64,000 nt of DNA from Rutpela maculata (taxonomy: Eukaryota > Arthropoda > Insecta > Coleoptera > Cerambycidae): assembly GCA_936432065.2 (NCBI GenBank), contig OW386292.2:130817639-130881638 (forward strand), read 5' to 3'. Each line of letters opens with the position of its first letter. The stretch's first letter is position 1. A program made the position numbers and the translations under genes. The notes under the pieces are model-generated. The model was not told where the DNA came from. It saw only the letters and a program-made list of their open reading frames with translations, and did no database searches. This document shows positions 34,894-47,176 of the stretch, piece by piece.

Positions 34894-36937
34894 TACCGGG
34901 TGATTTTGTTAGTTGGTACAGTACCTTTTCCTCGCTTATTATTAAAGATAGAGTTTTGAAATTTTGCAGGCATAGTTAGTGACATTTTTTGCATCTAACG
35001 CACGTTTTAAAATTTTTCTGCTGTTTCCCGTCTAACCGGAAGAGAGGTCAACTTTCGATTTTCAAATGAAACACTATAGTTTTTCTTTTGGATTTCAAAA
35101 CTAGATTTTTATCTGGATTAGAATATGTAAAAAAAGTATTAGGTTAGAAAGGAAAGTTTTTGAGATAATGCTGGTAAGAAGCACTAAAAATCAAGTTACC
35201 TATGGAATGATTTTGTGGCAGATTAAAATTGCCATAATAACGCATAGTAGGCGCATGTCAAATCAATAGACATTTGCGTTGTCGTCTTTGAATTTAGAAT
35301 TTCAAAGTTTTCTGGCGTCAGTTCACAAAAAATGAGTGAAAAAAATGGAAAATGATTATACAAACGAAGATTTCTTTAATATCCTTATGATTTTTAACCA
35401 AAATGGTCAAAGATATTTACCAATTTGTCGTAGTTTCAATGCAGAATATCCCGAGAAAAGAAAACTTGATCGTCGATTTAAAAAAAAATAATTACAAATT
35501 TAAGAACTTCAGTTCACTTTAATTTAAAGTGAAACGAAATAGAGCTTGCTATGTGACGAGACAAGAGGATAATGAATTAAATATTCTATTGGCCGTTACG
35601 GAACATTCAGGTATTTCAATTCGTCAACTAGAAGTGCAATTTGACATATCATATTCCTCCATTCAGAAAATATTGAAACGATACGGGCAGCATCCTTACA
35701 AATACTCGATACATCAAAAGTTACTTCCTGAAGATTTTTCCAGACGAACTGCATTCTGCAAATGGTGCATGATAAAAATCAAGAAGATCCAGGGTTTTGG
35801 CGCAAAGTAATTTGGAGTGACGAGGCCAGTTTTACCAATAACGGCATTTTCAATCGACATAACGCACTCTACCGGTCCACGGTTAACTTACACTTAACTA
35901 AATCCAGCAACTTTCACATAGTTTGGAAGTTCAATGTTTGGGTAGGGCTTATTAACACCCTACTGATTACCTGTTGTTTATGATCAAAATCTCAATGCAG
36001 CGTTTTATTCCCAAAACATATTTCCTTTCTTGGAAGAAAATTATCTAGATAATTTACCTTAGGCAGCACTTAGAGGAATTTATTTTATGCAAGACGGAGC
36101 CCCACCTCACAATGCAATGGCGGTGGACGGTCTTCTAACAGTTATTTTTGAGGACAGGTGGATCGGAACCTCTGGGCCGATTAGATGGCCAGTGAGGTCC
36201 CCGGATCTCAATCTATTGGATTTTTTTTTCATGGGGTCACATTAAAGATAATGTTTATGAATTCGAATGCGAAACAAGAGCGGCTTTGGAAGCACGTGTT
36301 CGTGAAATCTGCCAAGAGATGAACCCCAGTTTATTGAAAACTCAACAGAAAGTGTCAAGAGAAGAGTTCAAAAGTGTTTAGATCGAAATGGTTGCTTATT
36401 TGAAAATTATTTGTGATAATTTCCTTGTTATTGCAGCTACATGTTTAAATTTTTGTCACTGTTTGAAATAAAAATGTTTATTATTTTTGTTTGTTTTTTA
36501 TTGTTTGAAATGCTAAATTTAAAGACGACAACGCAAACTTCTATTGACTTGACATGCACCTACTACGCGTTTTGACGGCAATTTTAATCTGCCACAAAAT
36601 CATTCCACATGTAACTCGATTTTTAGTGCTTCTCAACATCTGAAACCTTAAATTCGCATTATTTCAAAAACTTTCCTCTCTAACCTTATACTTTTTTACA
36701 TATTCTAACTCAGAAAAAAATCTAGTTTTGAAATCCAAAAGAAAAACTATAGTGTTTCATTCGAAAATCGAAAGTTGACGTCACTTCCGGTTAGAAGGGA
36801 AACAGCAGAAAAATTTAAAAAAGTGCATTAGATGCAAAAAGTGTCACTAAGTATGTCTGCAAAATTTCAAATCACTATCTTTAATAATAAGCGAGAAAAA
36901 GGTGCTGTACCAACTAAAAAAATCACCCGGTATATTT
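34894..36937 (+). mobile_element. Mariner/IS630-type transposon with inverted repeats of about 400 bp
   Basis: The left end is ccgggtgattttgttagttg, the right end actaaaaaaatcacccgg, each next to TA. The inverted repeats run to about 35305 and 36500 (gacaacgcaaacttctattg pairs with aatagacatttgcgttgtc). It contains one transposase reading frame broken in several places and interrupts a LINE reverse transcriptase. Confidence 0.85.
35346..36380 (+). pseudogene. Mariner-like transposase, multiply frameshifted
   Basis: In order: an N-terminal helix-turn-helix segment from 35346 (MENDYTNEDFFNILMIFNQN ... FNAEYPEKRK). A second HTH at 35580-35700 (SIRQLEVQFDISYSSIQKIL) follows, then the catalytic core. 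The core has DEASF with the first Asp at about 35818, MQDGAPPHNA with the second at about 36090, and RSPDLNLLDFF with the third at about 36205. About 36 residues separate the second and third Asp. Stops and frame changes occur near 35500, 35810, 35980 and 36245, so it encodes no active enzyme. The element's ends are well kept, so it could once have been mobilised by a related copy. Confidence 0.8.
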
Positions 36938-37349
36938 CGATCGGTAAAGTTACGAAGTTTGCCCACGATGTGAATATAACAATCTCAGCGCAGACTTCTG
37001 AGGAACTATCACTTCGCATGACGTGTTTGTGATGAACTTGATGCATGGTGTTCATCGCAGTCGACTAATATTAAATGACAAGTCGAGAGAAACTCATTCT
37101 GGTTTGTTTGTCTTGGGAGGTCATAAACAATTTCCAAACTTAAGATAAATTATACAAGATATTCTAAAAATTAGAAAATATGAAATCGACTTTAAGCAAA
37201 CTAGCTTTTTTATATTTTTATTAAAAATTTTATTTAACAAAGTTTTTTAAATTATGAAGAAAAGCTTAAATATGAAGTTTAGTTGCTAAATTAGAAGATA
37301 ACAGTTTTCAAAAAAACAACAAAATTAGCCGAAAAGTCAGCCTATGTCA

Positions 37350-37850
37350 CATAAATAGGTTCGTGGGGAAGAAGTCTCTTATCTCATCTCAACAATTGGG
37401 TTTCAGACCAAAACACGCAACCACTCATGCAATATATCAACTAGTGCAGGACACGTTGCACGGTTTCAACAAGAAGCAGTGCAACGTTGTCCTGTTCATC
37501 GACATAGAAAAAGTCTTCGATTCCACGTGGAGGAACGGCTTAATTTATAAGCTCGATAAGACACACTCATAATTCGTTCTTATCGGACCGACATATTCTG
37601 GTAAGAGTGAACAATTCGCTATCTATCAAGACCAGGCTCTTCGCAGGAGTTCCTTAAGGGCCCTCGCTTTCACCCATCCTGTATAACCTTTTTACCGCCG
37701 ATATTCCATCCTATCCCAATACCTCATTGTTATACGCCGATGGCATCACTATATACACCAGCAGCTTCTACGCCCAATGAGCCACACAAAAATTAAATAT
37801 CACCTACTTAAATTAAAACCATTCTACGATACTTGGAATATGTTACATGT
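37350..37850 (+). pseudogene. Jockey-type LINE reverse transcriptase fragment
   Basis: The reading from 37363 gives SSQQLGFRPKHATTHAIYQL and VVLFIDIEKVFDSTWRNGLI, the RT palm motif A with its catalytic Asp, typical of jockey-clade LINEs. After 37572 the frame shifts, with a motif-B-like segment (GVP-type) and a motif-C-like segment near 37730 (YADG, from tacgccgatggc). It is a short internal fragment with no 5' or 3' end and ends before the DNA transposon at 37901. Confidence 0.7.
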
Positions 37851-37900
37851 CATTTGAGTGATGACTAAAGTATTTCATCTAAGTGGGTATATTAATGCAT

Positions 37901-40900
37901 TTAGGGTGGCCCATCTCTATAGGGGGTGAATTTTTTTTGCGTATTTTTTAAGTCTCACCCCACGAAAATATACTATTATACTAGGAATAATTTATGTCAA
38001 AGTTTCAGATAATTCGGTGAACGGTAACCCGTGCCGCATTCAGGTAGAAATTTGTAGATAAGATTTTATTACGGTAATACACTTAAATTTTACTTAAAAT
38101 ACAAATATCTACCTCTTTTCTCATAATGTTTTATTGGTGTAATTATTTCCTAGAAATTATTTGTTTTGGAAGTTTGGAAATATAATGCACCTACGGTAGG
38201 TTCTTATGTCAGTTTGCAATTGTGTTTTACAGTGGTGACATTATAAGTTCTAGCATACGTTCCTTTTTGAAAAAACATTTAACGATGGCTGATGTTAGAT
38301 CCTTAAAAAAGGATACTTTCATTTACTTAGTTCGACACTATTCGTCACAAATCATTGGCAATAAATTGCCGTCTAATAGACAAGTATTACAAGTGCTCTT
38401 TTATAACATTCGTGAAGTGAAGCTAAGTGTACATGAAAGTGCTAAATTAACAATAAAAGAGGTGTCAGTTTTTTGGGATAAAGCTCGCATTCCGACACGT
38501 CAGGATTTTCATTGTGTTAAACAACTAGATTAACTTTATGCAGAGTGGAGGAACTTACAAAAATCGGCTAAAAGGGCCAGTGCGGGAGTAAAGAAAAAAA
38601 TTTCGTTGAAAAATTGGACGATCTTTTTGACATTTCTCATGCAAATGCACTGGAGTTGATGAAAATAGATGAAGATAAGCAGTTTTTAATTAACCAAAGA
38701 AAAAAGGGACGTCCTGGATTTATGCATGGTATTGATTACCAACTTGCTTCTCAAGAAAAATCAGCTGAGGAGAAATTACAGAAATTATCCGAACGAATGC
38801 AACGAAGTCAACAAGAAAAAGCTAGATTAGAGGAAACAGTCATCTGTCCATCATCAAGTAGTAATTCAGCCGACTCCAACGAAAATGAAGATGAAATAAT
38901 CGAAGCCCAAGAAGAGTTGTTACAAGACCAGCCTGGCCCGTCACAGCCAAAAAAGAGGAGATTGTATGGAACATGTAACATCATCACACCAAAAATAGCC
39001 GCTGCATTTGATGCTTGCAAAATAAGCGACAGGTATGGAGTCCATATTTTGACGGCAGTAGCAGAAGCACTAGGACATGACACCACATCTTTGTCCATCA
39101 GCAGAACCACACTTCAGCGCTCTAGACAACGCATCCGCGAAGAAAGAGCTGAAATATTAAAAACTTCCTTCGGTAATTCTGAATTGCCGGCCCCAGTCAT
39201 CCATTGGGATGGAAAACTTTTACCTTCTCTCACTGGAATGGGAAATATCGATAGACTTGCTATCTTAGTTACTAGTGGAGATATTGAACAACTACTTGGA
39301 GTACCAGCTTTGCCCAATTCAACTGGAAGAGAACAGACTGAAGCAGTTTCTGATGTGCTTTGTGAATGGAATTTGGACGAAAAGGTAATAGCTTTGTGTT
39401 GTGATACAACAGCATCAAATATGGGTTATATAAATGGGGCAGCCACACTATTGCAACAAAAATTAGAAAGAGATATTCTATATTTTCCTTGTAGACATCA
39501 TATTTTTGAAGTGGTTTTGAGAAGTGTGTTTGACACAAAAATGTCTTCCTCATCTGGTCCAAATGTGCCACTATTTAAACGTTTTAGGGAATTTTGGCCT
39601 AAAAAAGATCAAAATAAACTAAAAACTGGATTTCAGGTATCAAAAATTAAACACATTTTACAACCAGTTAAAGCCGAAATTGTAAAGTTTCTAAATGCAG
39701 CTTTAACTTTGCAACAGCCTCGTGATGATTATAAAGAATTTTTAATGCTTTCTAAACTTTTTGTTGAAGAAGAGCCCACTCACACAACATTCTATCAACC
39801 AGGGGCATTTCATCATGCACGTTGGATGGCCAAAGCCATTTACTGTCTAAAAATATTTTTTTTCCAAGATCAGTTCCAACTAACTAAAAAAGAAAAAATA
39901 GGTATTGAAGATATATGTCTCTTTATTGTAAAGGTTTATGTAAAGGCCTGGTTTACAGCGTCATTTGCTAGTAAAGCACCGCTTCATGACTTAGACTTTT
40001 GTAAAGAACTCATTAATTATCAAAATATTGACAAAGAAATATCTCAAGCCGCAAGTAGGAAAATAGTGAACCATTTGTGGTACCTTAATTCAGTAAATGT
40101 TGGCTTATCTTTCTTTGATGACGATATTTCAGTTACCACTAAAAGAGAAATGGTTAAAGCTTTGAATAGGAAAGCACCAAATCAAGAGGGTATTAAACGA
40201 CTTATGATTAGTAACATTACTGACGTTGAAAACAAGGAAATTCAGGACTTCATATGCGAGAACACTAAACAGTTTTTTCGAAAATTGGGTTTGTCTATGG
40301 AATTTTTGGAAAATGATCCAACAACATGGAGGGAAAATGAAAGATATACCCGATGTTTCAATATTGTAAACAAAATTATAGTTGTAAATGATGCCGCTGA
40401 GAGAGGAATCAAACTTATTACTGACTATAATGACATTTTAACAAAAAATGAAGACCAAAAACAGTTTTTACTCCAAGTTGTAAATGATTATAAATCACAG
40501 TTTCCAAATGTAAAAAAAGAAACCCTGTCGCATGCTTTGGCCTAGTGCAAAAATATTGTTTTTATTACTATATGTCTTGTAGATTTAGGATAATATTTGG
40601 TACTATGTATGAAAAAAACGTTTCATAATAAAATACACAAAGATAAAACGAGAGTTTTATTTCAAAAACTTCTAGTCTAGTTTTCTTAGACTACTAATTT
40701 ACAGTAGTATGACACATGTCATAGTCACAACAGATAATGTCTTTGATATTTGTATGACTTGATTAGTAATTCTAAAGATAAATGTTGCTGATTAAAAAAA
40801 AAAAAACAATGCATCAACCAAAGAATGTAAATAATTCCATTTACTTTTATTATTGCATAATAATGCATTCTGCGGCACCCATTGCCTTCAATTTGCCTCA

Positions 40901-40995
40901 ATAATATTTTGAGGAGACTGTTTTTTCTTCAAATGGAACCATTTGCAGGGGTGAGAAATAAAAAATTTCGATTTCGAAAAAGATGGGCCACCCTA
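37901..40995 (+). mobile_element. DNA transposon with ttagggtggcccatct ends and a nearly intact transposase-like gene
   Basis: Terminal inverted repeats are ttagggtggcccatct at the left and agatgggccaccctaa at the right, 3.1 kb apart. They enclose a single long coding region (38285-40545). The structure fits an autonomous or recently autonomous cut-and-paste element. No clear target-site duplication could be fixed by eye; the flanks are aatgcat and attgcat. Confidence 0.8.
38285..40545 (+). pseudogene. Putative DDE-type transposase, about 750 aa, one stop and one frameshift
   Basis: From the ATG at 38285 about 83 codons are open (MADVRSLKKDTFIYLVRHYS ... HCVKQLD). A TAA follows at 38532, then the same frame continues sensibly (LYAEWRNLQKSAKRASAGVK) to an A-run near 38594. 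There the frame shifts into a 643-codon open stretch ending at 40545. In that stretch (numbered from 38614) a coiled-coil-like, charged region lies at about 45-110. Candidate catalytic acids are D199 in VIHWDGKLL, D264 in ALCCDTTASNMG and E596 in DAAERGIKLI. A CRHHIFEVVLR motif follows D264. I recognise the protein as a type found in animal transposons but cannot name the superfamily. The long open frame suggests recent activity. Confidence 0.65.
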
Positions 40996-41776
40996 AATTG
41001 CATATACGTAAAAACTACAAACGTAACAACGCGCGTGGGAGTGATGCGCCTTTGCCATTTAAAAATGGCAAAATGGCAAATGACTCAGAACCCGGGTTCG
41101 AAACCCACATAGACATTGGACATAGTTTTTTTTTTACTTTATTTTATATTGAGTGTTTCATCAACTAAGTTCGTATTATAAAATTAAAAATGTCTAATTA
41201 TTTACAAAAAACTGCGAAGAGTATCCTACAGAATGTGTAACAATTATATAAAAAATTCAGTAAATCGGCGAAGAGTAGTATACTCTAATTTAAATGTGCT
41301 ATATATGCCATAAACGCGTTTTTAACCGTGGGGACAGCCTTTGTTTAATACCAGACATGGGGATGAATTACAAATTTCAAAACACAAAAACTGCTACTTT
41401 TAAAAACTCAACTACTTGTAATTTTTTAAATTGTATATAGTAAGTTACCAACAAACTCAAAGGAAATTGCAACTGTTAATATATCTATAAAGCAAAGCAA
41501 ATTATTTTCCATTGAAAAGTCTTTTTAAAATATAAAGGAATTTCTAAATTTTTAATTCTCAATTTAACAATTTCTCTTATCGTTTCTTGTATACATAATA
41601 ACTTCTGTTAGATGCAAAATTTATTTCAAATTTAGAAATTATATAAAATAGCAAGGCAGGATGTCCTCTACTGAAATGAGGCCATATCCGCATACAGTAT
41701 TATAGCCAGAGGTGTGTAAACTGTCATGTTTCACATAAAATATGTTTTATTCATTGTCGCTTGCATTCTTTTTCAG
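40996..41776. other. Intron 1 of FN3 gene 2, right part: no exon; one arm of a direct repeat
   Basis: A segment at 41190-41285 (tatttacaaaaaactgcgaa ... gtaacaattatat) recurs in diverged form at 42068-42165, on the other side of exon 2. A B-box-like gggttcgaaaccc occurs near 41095, but no convincing tRNA or SINE head could be built around it. Confidence 0.45.
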
Positions 41777-42040
41777 ATCCCGATCCCGTAGAGGGTCTAC
41801 GTCTAGATGCAGATTCCAGACTACATTGGCAGGATAGCACTAATTGTGAAATCAGTTTTTACTTAATATACATGACTCCGTTCGAAGGGGGACCGACGGC
41901 TGTTTGGGAAACTCCCCTTTCATATGTCAATATTTCCACTCTGCCAATGTGCGAGTTGTTCCGGTTTAGGATTGTGGCAGTTGCGAACGTCATGGCCAGC
42001 CTTCCGACCTTCCTTGTAGCCCAGGTACCAGCACAACCAG
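41777..42040 (+). CDS. FN3 gene 2, exon 2: first FN3-like domain
   Basis: Acceptor cttttttcag-type (tctttttcag) ends at 41776, donor ccag|gtaagg, 264 nt, phase 1-1. It encodes about 88 residues starting PDPVEGLRLDADSRLHW. The strand-B Trp (LHWQD), the cysteine pair (STNCE; PMCELF) and the F-strand (FRFRIVAVANV) match gene 1. A sequon NIS is present. The first 21 residues, through STNC, are identical to gene 3, but the middle of the domain differs from it strongly. There is no stop or frameshift. Confidence 0.87.
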
Positions 42041-42364
42041 GTAAGGTCAATTGGCACCACAAAATTAAACATGTCTAAAACTAACACTATTTACAAAAAA
42101 ATCTGTGAAGGGAATTCTATAGAATGGGCAACAATTATATTACAAGTTTAATAAGTCGACGGAAGATTTTTTTTTTAATACGTTACCGAATATGAAGTCT
42201 TGAGCATTGTGCAAACTCTGAAAAATTTAAATTCCTCAAGTAAGTATGGAAAATATTAGCACGAATTTAATAAAAAAATTTGAAACCGTTAACAGAACCA
42301 TTAAAGTGTTTTTCAAGTGAAGGAATCTTAACAGAAAATCTGAGAATTGCCAAAATTATTTAAG

Positions 42365-43130
42365 CCAGGTTGTAATTCAAAGGTAGAGAATTATCGACCA
42401 ATATCCATATTAAGTTCCTTTTTTTAAAATATTTGAAAAGTATGTAACAAAATATTACAAAATTATTTGATAAACATAACCTTTTTAATAACAATGAATT
42501 TGGTTCTACAACTGCTATTATACTCCTTTTGAACCATTTGTATGAGAACTACTTACATAAAGGCAAAGAAAGTATAGGTAACTTTCTTGACTTGAATAAG
42601 AGGAAGTCTCTATATTATTTGCTGCTAATTCTTCTTTTCTGATATCAGAATCGAATATAGAACATACGATAATCAAAGCTAATGTAAAGCTCTCACAAGT
42701 AGACGTAATCTAATTAATCAAAAGTCTATTTTCTTAAGATTTAATACTGTACTACTATGCAAGGAAAAATTGTGAGGACAGCCTTTTGATGGAAACAAAA
42801 AATGGTAGTATTAAGCAAGAGCAAACTGTTAAATTTCTAGGTTTATTTTTATCAGACAACTGTTCATGGTCTATATACATTGACAGTATTTGCAAACGAG
42901 TTGCTCCAGTTTCTTATTGTATTAACCAATTACGTGATGGTGTTGACGGGTCAATCTTAGTCATGCATTATCATGCTTATTCATTGTGTACTATCTTATG
43001 CCATAATTGCCTTGCCTGGGGAGCTGCAAGCGATAGTATTAAAATTGCAAAAAAGAGCCGTAAGATTATAAGCTGAGATTCCAGCAAATCTTCCCGAATT
43101 TGAAAAACTTTCTATAAAATATAATATATC
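42365..43130 (+). pseudogene. LINE reverse transcriptase remnant
   Basis: Starts with the RT N-terminal motif read as SKVENYRPISILSSFF (about 42375-42425). It jumps, with internal losses, to a C-terminal RT segment at 42786-43076 (VKFLGLFLSDNCSWSIYIDS ... CLAWGAASDSIKIAKKSR). The motif-A to motif-C core is missing or unreadable. A decayed jockey-like fragment lying in intron 2 of FN3 gene 2. Confidence 0.7.
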
Positions 43131-43277
43131 ATGAAATTAAATTAACATCTAAAACAAGCACAGAATATTTGGTTATAATTTTGATGGTCACTTCAAATGG
43201 GACATGCACATAAGAAACTTAATACAAAAAATGAGAGATCTCTTACCAATTTTTTAAAATGTGCAATTTGAAAATTA

Positions 43278-45472
43278 GTATAGTAGATATATGCAAAAAA
43301 TAGGTGATAGGTGGAACTAATTCCCACAAAGGCGAGGTTTGAATTTTTTAGTTCGTTGTTGGTACCTTTTTGACATACTAAAAGTCTAGAAAAATTTGAG
43401 TGTGCAAAATGCGTTTATTTGGCCGCCAGCTTGAAAAAATTTTAAAAAATCTTAAAAAATCGTGTGTTGTATCAAATTACAGAAAATTTCATGCTGAAAA
43501 ATATTATGGTAATGGTTTTAAAAAATAAAAATAAATAACAAAATGGTGGCCGAAAAACTGAAAGCTTATGCAGTGTTGAAAATCATATTTTTATTAATCA
43601 AAATGCGTTTTATAATACAAATGCATATGTCATCAATCTTACATCTTACATAAGAGAAAAGCTAAATATAATAATCTTCTTCAGTTTCTTCTAAATCACT
43701 TTTTTCAGTGCACTATTTGTGAAATCTCTACCAGAACAATTACAACATATCACAGTATATTCACACCATAACGTCGATACGTACATCTACCACTACCACA
43801 TGGTTCATTTGTATCCGTTTTGCAAGCGCAGCGGATCATGTTTAATAATAACTCTTGGTGCAGGGCTTATTTCACATGTTATGAGGCTGTAGTTGATGTC
43901 CTACTTTTCCACTCCCACTCTTCGGGATTGGCAATATTGGTGTTCATAACTTTCCAACAGACATTGTAAATGTACGCGGAGAAGATGATGAACAGCAGCA
44001 TCTTCTGTAGGTGAAAATTTTGCAATATTAAATTCACATTTGGCACTTGTGATTTTTTTCAAGTAGAGATTATATCGTAGTAGGTTCAGAGTCTCTGTCT
44101 TTGGATTTCCACCATACAATGAGACTAATGCTTTGGTGCCAATATATATGAGTTCCTTTCTGTTTGCATTTTCTGATCGCAAATGCTAAATTCCTCACAT
44201 TTACAAAAATAAGAGAATAATTTTGCATCCTTTTTCGCTGAGCACATGTTGCATCGATTTACAATCGCGTTTTTTACCACTGAACGTAGATGATTACAAA
44301 CAAATATTTCGTGTATTATGGTAAATCAAAAGTGCAAGAATATCGGTATCGTCAGTAACAATTGTTACATGCTTTCCTTCTACCAAAGTCAGTGCTGCTT
44401 TTACAGTAACAGTGTCAGCATCATCTGTAGCACGAATCATAGTGTGGCCATTCGCTTCCAAGTGTGTCCCAAGCATAGTTATAAAGCACTGTTTGTTTTC
44501 ATTATTAGAAAGAAAGGGTCTTTTGCCAATAAGAAGTGAAGAGCTCTCAGTAAATTTCACTCTTACTGATGATTATTTTGTGCGTACTTGATGCTTTATA
44601 TCCTTTATTGCTTAGCAATATGAATGCTATATAGTTGTAATACATCTGAAACCCAATTTTTGGCCATGGCAATTTGTGTAGTAGTGCACCCCCGTCAAGA
44701 ACATACGATGTTTCTGCAGGTAACATGTAATTTAAACTAGTTGCTATGTCATCAAATGTTCTTACCAATGATGATTTGTCACTTTTTTCAATAACTGAGT
44801 TTCTGGATCAAATAGAGACGGAGGAACTATAGGCAATTCATAATTGAAGTTCTCCTTTAATTTTTGCAGATCAGGATTTACAGACAAACATAGCAGCATT
44901 ATCTGGGTGAGGTATCCTGTATCAATATGTTGAATATAATGACAATACGTTTTCTTAATATCTTCATTGTGACAGCTTTTTATCCTTGGTAACAGAGTTG
45001 AGAGCTTTTCCAGTCAGTTTGGATTGGATTCGATGCCCAATTAACTTAGCTTCATCTGCAGTTACCTTGTGTTGACTGTCTACTAACCCACTAAAAATAT
45101 TATGTAGCTCAACGGATTATGAATCAAATGGATTGTTATCTTACAAAAATTGAAGTAGTGTAAGAAAATTCTTCATATCTCTAGATCTTCTTGCATCGGA
45201 TATTTCAATGTGTTTCCTAGAATTTTAGTGTATTTATTTTAATTTTTTAAAACCAATATCATAATCTTTTTCAGCATGAAAGTTTCTGTAATTTGATACC
45301 ACGCATGGTTTTCTATTTTCAAGATGGCACGGCGGCCAAAAAACGCATTTTGCACACTCAGATTTTTCTAGTCTTTTAGTATGTCAAAAAGATACCAACA
45401 ATGAACTAAAAAATTCAAACCCCGTCCTTGTGGGGATTAGTTCTACCCAAAAACCTATATCTCCTGTACTAT
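43278..45472 (-). mobile_element. DNA transposon with long terminal inverted repeats, CXC-protein type, copy C (both ends present)
   Basis: The left terminal repeat (about 43278-43600) and the right one (about 45240-45472) are inverted copies: gtttgaattttttagttcgt pairs with gaactaaaaaattcaaaccc, and gagtgtgcaaaatgcg with cgcattttgcacactc. The outer limits are near tatagtagatatatgc and atctcctgtacta. The protein region lies between on the minus strand. Copy A at 1-2321 is the same family. This copy defines an element of about 2.2 kb with inverted repeats of at least 200 bp. Confidence 0.75.
43690..45230 (-). pseudogene. CXC/PIN-like transposon protein (copy C)
   Basis: Minus strand, best read in pieces. 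About 45220-45000 gives an N-terminal region (DARRSRDMKNFLTLLQFL; DSQHKVTADEAKLIGHRIQS). 44768-44547 gives VRTFDDIATSLNYMLPAETS and YVLDGGALLHKLPW. 44560-44294 gives MLGTHLEANGHT, ATDDADTVTVKAAL and VTIVTDDTDILALLIYHN, the PIN/XPG-like acidic core. 44182-43901 gives LVSLYGGNP and KFSPTEDAAVHHLLRVHLQ. The CXC tail is decayed near 43800-43730. Frameshifts and stops between pieces make it non-functional. It is the most complete copy here and fixes the order N-terminus, nuclease-like core, THAP-free linker, cysteine tail. The function of the family is unknown to me. Confidence 0.65.
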
Positions 45473-45545
45473 TTTGCCTTTTGAGAGAAAAGGCAATTTA
45501 TGTTCATCTAGGACTAGTAGACTTATTTTCGTATTTCTCTTTTAG

Positions 45546-45827
45546 GTACAAATGTCACTGTGAGCCACATACATGCGACTCCACAAACTGAAAACAGTGT
45601 CTACCTGGAATGGGAATTAGACCCGGAATTTGCACACTGTGTGCAATTTTTCCGAGTGGTTCATTGGGATGGTGAAAGCGTACCTGTGGATATATACACC
45701 ACGTATGATAATGTCATTCTCAATGAATTAGCACCTTGTACACAATTTGAATTCACAGTAACGCCTATCTATAATACCGAGGCCGAAGGAGGAATTGGTT
45801 ACATTATATATGAAACTCCTGCACATA
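45546..45827 (+). CDS. FN3 gene 2, exon 3: second FN3-like domain
   Basis: Acceptor tctcttttag ends at 45545, donor cata|gtgagt, 282 nt, phase 1-1. It encodes TNVTVSHIHA to TPAHS. It keeps VYLEWEL, FFRVVHWDGE and FEFTVTPIYNTE, and both cysteines (AHCVQF, APCTQF). The sequon NVT is at the start. About 57 percent identical to the gene 1 exon. It lies only 73 bp after the right end of the CXC-type transposon, so the insertion just missed the splice acceptor. Confidence 0.88.
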
Positions 45828-47176
45828 GTGAGTAAAAAATAATTAAAATAATAGATATAGCACAGTAAATGGAGCTTTTAAATCCCAGCCCGAAAACGAT
45901 GTAATGATTTTCCAAATTTTTTTCTTCAACATGCTTCATAAAGTATGTACGTAAGAATCTATATTTTAATTTTTTCTGCTGTTTGGCTAGGTTTGGTTTG
46001 GTTTGCCACCTCTTCTTAGGGGTTGTCGCAAAAAAAGAAAAACACACATAATCTGATAGATAATTAAATTATAAGAAAGAAAGGTCTTATACACTTTTTG
46101 CTAAAATTCATATTTCTCGAGATATTGCGAACTGAAAATTTCAATTTCGGACCCTTAAAATCAGTATTCCTAGACGTTTTTTTTTAATTACTCGAAATAT
46201 GTGGACTTTAATAAAAAAATGCAAGGGTACAAAATTAAAACTTTTACGAAAACAAATCGAATGGTTCTTTCTTTTTTTTTCTTCGATGTTTTAACATGGC
46301 ATTTTCAAAATGGCACCGAAACGTTCAGAATAAATATACGACGCGACGTTAAAATCTAAAATTACTCAAAATCTACAACTATGAGAGACATTTTTATTCT
46401 TGCAAAAATTAGGTATTAAAATGTTCTTTCGATTAAGATGTATTACGACCTTTTATAATGAAAACTAAAAAAGTTACAAACAAAAAAGTAACGCATTTAA
46501 AAATTTAGGCACCTTTTTTTTAGTCTTACTACTATAATTTCTTATTAATTCAAAATTTTTAAAAATCCTTCTAGATATTGTTAACGCATACTATTACTAA
46601 CATGCTCAAATTTTTTAGAATTTTTAAAATAATTATTTTTTATTCGGTACCCATTTTCAATAATGAAAATTTTCATAATTTTTTTAAAAAAAGTCGAATT
46701 TTTGGAAATTGCTCAAAAAATAATTTTTTATAAAAAATTGTAAGAGTACAGAAATGAAGCTTATAAAAAATGAATTTTTGTTTTATTTCCTATGACAAAC
46801 TGCTCCAGAGATATAAAGGTTTAAAGATGGCGCTTGAGCGCTTATGCAAGAAAATTATGTATTTGAAATTGAAATATCTCAAAAACTATAAAATTGATAA
46901 AACCATGATATAAGAATGAAATGAAGCTTATCAAAGAACGAAGAGTTTGGGTTTTTATTTTTTGTCCTACGACATACTGTTCCAGAGACAGTTTGAAATA
47001 ATGTTGAAACTGTTCAGATCCAGATGTAAAATGTTATTTAATTAGATTACTTAATTGTATTAATTTGATTTGTTTATAACAATCTGTATTTTTAATAAAA
47101 TTAGACATATTACTATACTCTTTTGTGACCATTTTTAATCCACCATTTTTTTTTTATAAATTTTGACCTCATAGTC
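45828..47176. other. Intron 3 of FN3 gene 2: no exon; old AT-rich repeats
   Basis: No protein is recognised. Two related stretches (about 46740-46830 and 46915-46995) share gaatgaaatgaagctta-like and actgctccagaga-like blocks, which indicates a decayed repeat. Confidence 0.4.

Larger units (their letters stand above)
34690..37075 (+). mobile_element. LINE reverse-transcriptase fragment, split by a mariner insertion
   Basis: The left piece (34720-34812) reads RIPQGSVRRPILLILYAKD, the RT motif-B region. The right piece (36940-37070) reads TKFAHDVNITISAQTSEELS, the RT motif-C region with its ADD altered, then CDELDAWCSSQSTNIK. The mariner element sits exactly between motifs B and C at a TA. Only a short, decayed fragment is left. 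Confidence 0.7.

Noticed and set aside
41022..41110. A tRNA-like sequence with gggttcgaaaccc
   Set aside because: A B-box-like string is present, but no credible A box or cloverleaf can be drawn around it.
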